NCBI RefSeq assembly: GCF_010977555.1
Contig: NZ_CP048815.1
Span: 1,116,001 to 1,180,000 of the forward strand
Direction of reading: 5' to 3'
Source: Caulobacter rhizosphaerae
GTDB lineage: Bacteria; Pseudomonadota; Alphaproteobacteria; Caulobacterales; Caulobacteraceae
Length of the DNA: 64,000 bases
The notes beneath the pieces are model-generated. The model did no database searches, was not told where the DNA came from, and was given only the letters and a program-made list of their open reading frames with translations. Below, piece by piece: positions 60,624 through 64,000 of this stretch. The first letter of the stretch is position 1; each line of letters opens with the position of its first letter. Position numbers and translations under genes: made by a program.

Positions 60624-61241
60624 TCAGTCGGCGGACCATTCGGTGGTGATCGCCGCCACGTCCGGCCGCACCCGCTCCTGCGGGGCCTCGGTCGAGGTCC
60701 CCAGATAGAGGAAGCCGGCCACCCGTTCCTCGTCAGCCAGGCCGAGAATGGCCTGGGCGCGCGGGTCATAGGCGTACCAGTCGGTGATCCAGTTGGCGCC
60801 CCAGCCCATGGCGGCGGCGGCCAGCAGCATCTGCTGGCAGACGGCCGAAGCGCTCTGGCGCTGCTCCCATTCGGGGATCTCGCCGGGGATGTGGCGGGAA
60901 ATGACCGCGACGGCGACCGGCGGGCGGGTCAGCTTGCGCAGGGCGGCGTTGGCCTTGGCGGGATTGGCCTGGCTGTCGGCGAGGGCGGTGATCTTCTCGG
61001 CGAAGGCGTCCTTGGCCGAGCCGCGCAGGATCACGAACCGCCAGGGGGCCAGCTTGCCGTGGTCCGGCACCCGGGCGGCCAGGCGCAGCAGGTCGGCCAG
61101 CTGGGCGTCGTCCGGTCCCGGCGCCGTCAGGCTCATGGCCGAGGCCGACCGCCGCCGGGCCAGGAAGTCCAGCACGGCCGGCGACGGCGCGATCGGCAGC
61201 ACTTCGCCGAATTCTGGGGCAGGGGGAACAGAACCGGCCAA
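60624..61241 (-). CDS. Nitroreductase-family flavoprotein
   Basis: 205 residues from TTG 61239-61241, chosen for the Shine-Dalgarno CCGGAGG five bases upstream; GTG 61272-61274 would add 11 residues. FMN-binding nitroreductase motifs: LDFLARRRSASAMSLTAPGP (phosphate-binding Arg cluster), VPDHGKLAPWRFVIL, and AAAMGWGANWITDWYAYDP, ending FLYLGTSTEAPQERVRP. It resembles the YdjA-type small nitroreductases, which use NAD(P)H to reduce nitro or quinone compounds. Natural substrate unknown. Divergent from the NUDIX gene. Confidence 0.88.
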   Translation of the reverse strand: MAGSVPPAPEFGEVLPIAPSPAVLDFLARRRSASAMSLTAPGPDDAQLADLLRLAARVPDHGKLAPWRFVILRGSAKDAFAEKITALADSQANPAKANAALRKLTRPPVAVAVISRHIPGEIPEWEQRQSASAVCQQMLLAAAAMGWGANWITDWYAYDPRAQAILGLADEERVAGFLYLGTSTEAPQERVRPDVAAITTEWSAD

Positions 61242-61316
61242 GACGACCTCCGGGAAGCACGATAAGCAGCACACCTATGGCCGAGCCCCGGCCGCCACAA
61301 GTCGCGAGTCGTTCGC

Positions 61317-61937
61317 ATGTCCGAAAAACCCTCTTGGCTCAAAGCGCACGGGACGCCGTGGGGCGTCACCCGGGAAACCGTCGTCTACGACAATCCCTGG
61401 ATCACCCTGACCGAGTACGACGCCGTCGCGCCCACCGGCCGGCCGGCCCTGTACGGCAAGGTGACGTTCAAGAACCGGGCGATCGGCGTCGTGCCGCTGC
61501 ACGCCGACGGCACGGTCACCCTGGTGGGCCAGAACCGCTTTCCCCACGCCAACTACAGCTGGGAGATCCCCGAGGGCGGCGCGCCGCTGGACGAGGATCC
61601 GCTGGACGGCGCCAAGCGCGAACTGGCCGAGGAGGTCGGGCTGCAGGCCGCCGACTGGCGGCTGATCCTGACCATGGAGCTGTCCAACTCGATCACCGAC
61701 GAGATCTGCCACGGCTACCTGGCGATGGACCTGACGCCGACGGCCACAGCGCCCGACGACACCGAGGACCTGGCCATAGCCCGCGTGCCGTTCGGCCAGG
61801 CCCTCGACGCGGCGGTGTCCGGCCACATGCCGGACTCCTTGACGGTGGCTTTACTGCTGCGGGTGCACCATATGGCGGTGAAGGGCCAGTTGCCGGCCGA
61901 CCTGGCGCGACTTGTGCTGGCCGACGCGCGGTCTTAA
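61317..61937 (+). CDS. NUDIX hydrolase, ADP-ribose/ADP-sugar pyrophosphatase-like
   Basis: 206 residues. The NUDIX box is complete: GAPLDEDPLDGAKRELAEEV followed by GL, with the metal-binding REL-EE positions. The N-terminal strands (WLKAHGTPWGVTRETVVYDN, ALYGKVTFKNRAIGVVPL) and the later EICHGYLAMDL match ADP-sugar diphosphatases. It hydrolyses a nucleoside diphosphate linked to another group, cleaning up the nucleotide pool. Substrate is not decidable from sequence. ATG 61317. Confidence 0.9.
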   Translation: MSEKPSWLKAHGTPWGVTRETVVYDNPWITLTEYDAVAPTGRPALYGKVTFKNRAIGVVPLHADGTVTLVGQNRFPHANYSWEIPEGGAPLDEDPLDGAKRELAEEVGLQAADWRLILTMELSNSITDEICHGYLAMDLTPTATAPDDTEDLAIARVPFGQALDAAVSGHMPDSLTVALLLRVHHMAVKGQLPADLARLVLADARS

Positions 61938-62037
61938 GTGGCGAACGGATCGGCGGCATGGCCGTCGGATCCGAAGGCCGTCCTGGAGCATTTCCAAAAA
62001 AGATGCTCTAGTGTCGGCGTGGGCGAGGGAGATCCCG

Positions 62038-62868
62038 GTGGCCAAACATCTCGAGGTCGTGACGCAGGAAACGACGCCGCCCGTCTGGGCCGCCCTGCGC
62101 AACCAGGCCGAACACGCCGCCAAGGCCGAGCCGGCCCTGGCCTCGCTGCTCAACGCCGTGATCCTCAGTCACGACAATATCGCCGACGCCCTGACCTTCC
62201 AGCTGGCGCGCAAGCTGGGTGACCAGGAAATGCGGGCGATGACGGCGCGCGAGTTCGCCGCCGACGCCTTCAACTCCGATCCGGCCCTGATCGCCGCCGC
62301 CGAGGCCGACCTGATGGCGGTGTTTGAGCGCGACCCGGCCACCAAGGGCTATGTCCAGCCGTTCCTGTTCTTCAAGGGCTTCCTGGCCCTGCAGACGCAC
62401 CGCGTGTCGCACTGGCTGTGGAGCCAGGGCCGTGAGACCCTGGCCTTCTACCTGCAGAGCCGGGCCAGCGAGGTCTTCCAGGTCGATATCAACCCCGCCG
62501 CCCGCATCGGCCAGGGCGTGTTCATCGACCACGGCACCGGGATCGTCATCGGCGAGACCGCGGTGGTCGGGGACGACGTCTCGATGCTCCATGGCGTCAC
62601 GCTGGGCGGCACCGGCGCCGAGCGCGGCGACCGCCACCCCAAGATCGGCAAGGGCGTGCTGCTGGGCGCGGGCTCCAAGGTGCTGGGCAACATCACGGTC
62701 GGCGACTACGCCAAGGTGGCGTCCGGCTCGGTGGTGCTCAAGCCGATCCCGCCGCACTGCACGGCCGCCGGCGTGCCGGCCCGCATCGTCAACTGCCCGA
62801 CCTGCGAAGAGCCGGCCCGGACGATGGACCATACGCTGGCCGACGTGGTCTACGACTACGTGATCTGA
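62038..62868 (+). CDS. cysE: Serine O-acetyltransferase CysE
   Basis: 276 residues from GTG 62038, with GAGGGA about 8 bases upstream; GTG 62011 is the alternative. An N-terminal helical domain (about 1-150) ends YVQPFLFFKGFLALQTHRVS, and the left-handed beta-helix of hexapeptide repeats follows (INPAARIGQGVFIDHGTGIV, IGETAVVGDDVSMLHGVTLG). The C-terminal GSVVLKPIPPHCTAAGVPAR is typical. It makes O-acetylserine, the first committed step of cysteine synthesis, and is usually feedback-inhibited by cysteine. It appears monocistronic, about 100 bp after the NUDIX gene. Confidence 0.95.
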   Translation: MAKHLEVVTQETTPPVWAALRNQAEHAAKAEPALASLLNAVILSHDNIADALTFQLARKLGDQEMRAMTAREFAADAFNSDPALIAAAEADLMAVFERDPATKGYVQPFLFFKGFLALQTHRVSHWLWSQGRETLAFYLQSRASEVFQVDINPAARIGQGVFIDHGTGIVIGETAVVGDDVSMLHGVTLGGTGAERGDRHPKIGKGVLLGAGSKVLGNITVGDYAKVASGSVVLKPIPPHCTAAGVPARIVNCPTCEEPARTMDHTLADVVYDYVI

Positions 62869-62893
62869 GGCCGATCGGCGTTCAACGCCGTGC

Positions 62894-62991
62894 GTGGTCC
62901 TCGTCCTTCGACAAGCTCAGGATGAGGACCATTCACGAAGCCCGGCAGTAGAAAACCTCATCCGGAGCTTGTCGAAGGACGAGGTTTTCGC
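62894..62991 (+). repeat. Palindromic intergenic repeat, family D (copy 3), followed by a C9 run
   Basis: gtggtcctcgtccttcgaca and gagcttgtcgaaggacgagg are the arms. The repeat is followed at 62991-62999 by nine C residues, which is unusual. Same family as 14330 and 57309. It separates cysE from a convergent membrane protein gene. Confidence 0.85.
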
Positions 62992-63044
62992 CCCCCCCCG
63001 AGAGCTGAACGTCCATCCGCTTCAGCACGAAGCGATCGCGAAGC

Positions 63045-63719
63045 TCACTCGGCTGGCGGCAGCGCCGCCAGCCTGGCCTCGAAGTCGCGGACCAGGTCCG
63101 GATCGGCGTCGTGGCGGTGCTTTTCGAGGAAGACGGTCAAGGCCCTGCGATATTCCGCGATGAACGCGGCGTTGCCCGGGCTGGCCGCGAACTGGTTGGC
63201 CGCCTTGTCGACCGGCCCGCGGTCCATGCCGATCCGGTAGACTTTTCCGTAGGGCGACAGGTCGCGCATGATGGCAATGTTGCGCGGGAACCCCGGAATG
63301 TACTTGGCGACGAACATCTCGCCCTCGGGCGGGATCAGGATTTCGTTGGTGATCGGATAGATGCTGGCGGACATGGTGGTGAACCCCGTCACCACATCGC
63401 GGCCGTCCGCTGTCTTCAGCACTGCGTCGTAGGCCCATATGGGCTGGTCGTTGAGCGTGGAGCTGGTCTCCCGCGAATGGGTCACCACCGCCGCGCCGGT
63501 TTCCCCGAAGGCGTTGAGGAACAGCGCGTTGAAGATGTGGCCGGTGAAGAAGTTGGCGATGCCGAAAAAGAAGAACGGCGCCATCAGCGCGTACCAGCCG
63601 AGCTGACGCCGCCATGTCGCCATCGCCCGTCCCAGCGTGGCGCCAACGAGCACCAGGACAGGCCACGACCAGAACGGGTGGTGGGCGAGGAAGTACAGGA
63701 TCGCCGACAGGGTCGCCAT
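63045..63719 (-). CDS. Membrane protein of unknown function
   Basis: 224 residues. Two hydrophobic segments (about 5-29 and 40-62, with MAPFFFFGIANFFTGHIFN) anchor a soluble part of about 155 residues. The latter begins GAAVVTHSRETSSTLNDQPI, contains strands (YDAVLKTADGRDVVTGFTTM, ITNEILIPPEGEMFVAKYI) and ends in a charged helix. I do not recognise a family. Its start is 33 bp downstream of the partial gene at the right edge, on the same strand, so they probably form one operon. Confidence 0.78.
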   Translation of the reverse strand: MATLSAILYFLAHHPFWSWPVLVLVGATLGRAMATWRRQLGWYALMAPFFFFGIANFFTGHIFNALFLNAFGETGAAVVTHSRETSSTLNDQPIWAYDAVLKTADGRDVVTGFTTMSASIYPITNEILIPPEGEMFVAKYIPGFPRNIAIMRDLSPYGKVYRIGMDRGPVDKAANQFAASPGNAAFIAEYRRALTVFLEKHRHDADPDLVRDFEARLAALPPAE

Positions 63720-63751
63720 GAGGGCCGTCCGATGAAGGGCGCGTGCGCGCG

Positions 63752-64000
63752 TTACTGGCTTTTGGACTTTTCGTAGGCTTCCAGCGCCGCCCGGTCTTCC
63801 TTCGTGACGAACTCGCAGGCCAGCAGCGTCTTGCCGGGCAAGGCGGCGCTCTCGCGGGCGACGATCGAGACGGTTCCAGCGTCGGGCTGCGGCTGTTCGC
63901 TCGGCGGCAGTTCGCGCGCATAGCCCTTGGTGGAGGCGCCCATCAGGCTGGAGCGCTCGCGTTGCAGCTGGTAGCGCTGGGCCAGGGCCTCGGCCTGCTG
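63752..64000 (-). CDS. Partial gene of unknown function running off the right edge
   Basis: The frame is open from the stop at 63752 to the window edge, 83 codons. The visible part starts with a helix (QQAEALAQRYQLQRERSS), then a linker with ELPPSEQPQPDAG, then the conserved-looking TVSIVARESAALPGKTLLAC and EFVTKEDRAALEAYEKSKSQ. No family can be assigned from the C-terminal end. Same strand as, and 33 bp upstream of, the membrane protein gene. Confidence 0.6.
   Translation of the reverse strand, partial: QQAEALAQRYQLQRERSSLMGASTKGYARELPPSEQPQPDAGTVSIVARESAALPGKTLLACEFVTKEDRAALEAYEKSKSQ

Noticed and set aside
62991..62999. C9 run after the family D repeat as a phase-variable tract.
   Set aside because: It lies between two convergent gene ends, not in a promoter or coding region, so a length change should have no switch effect.

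Overview
The window is very GC-rich, densely coded chromosomal DNA that looks like an alphaproteobacterium of the Caulobacter group. The reasons are a domesticated gene transfer agent (GTA) tail cluster, a ccmIEFH cytochrome c maturation operon in the alphaproteobacterial cycHJKL order, two large TonB-dependent receptors, an M19 dipeptidase and an Xaa-Arg-type amidohydrolase, frequent GTG/TTG starts and many 4-bp start/stop overlaps. The genus call is an inference from gene content; no database search was possible.

Layout. 1-9947 is the distal half of the GTA structural cluster (g6 end, g8, g9, g10, g10.1, g11, g12, g13, g14, g15). It is interrupted between g11 and g12 by an antisense block: a GIY-YIG protein and three DUF805 membrane proteins. 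10033-15835 holds a CbpA-like DnaJ, a TacA/TacT-type toxin-antitoxin pair, an exported unknown, and a PepSY protein / response regulator / histidine kinase operon. 15911-21671 has a 490-residue unknown and ccmIEFH. 21817-26201 has a DegP-like protease and a second two-component system whose regulator and kinase are split by a ParE-type toxin-antitoxin pair. 26213-28178 is a BlaI/BlaR1-type regulatory module with clear operators and an apparent new target gene. 28206-41119 is housekeeping (glnE, msrPQ, radC, map, sfsA, a CinA-type protein) mixed with exported proteins and regulators. 41204-50101 has a tRNA-Leu, an amidohydrolase, a hybrid kinase and the metNI/metQ methionine importer. 50297-54879 is a GntR regulator, TonB receptor and MFS permease that look like one uptake unit. 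54947-64000 has an outer-membrane protein, a frameshifted SDR, queF, a large TonB receptor, nitroreductase, NUDIX, cysE and membrane proteins.

Four families of short palindromic, non-coding repeats (called A, B, C and D here) lie in many of the intergenic gaps. One copy of family C sits inside the GTA g14 reading frame and adds about 33 residues to the protein.

The observations most worth following are: the BlaI circuit, with two promoters of identical -35/operator geometry and no beta-lactamase; the repeat inside g14; the antisense DUF805 island in the GTA operon; and a gene nested in another frame of a LuxR-type regulator whose C-terminal membrane helix is only reachable through that overlap.
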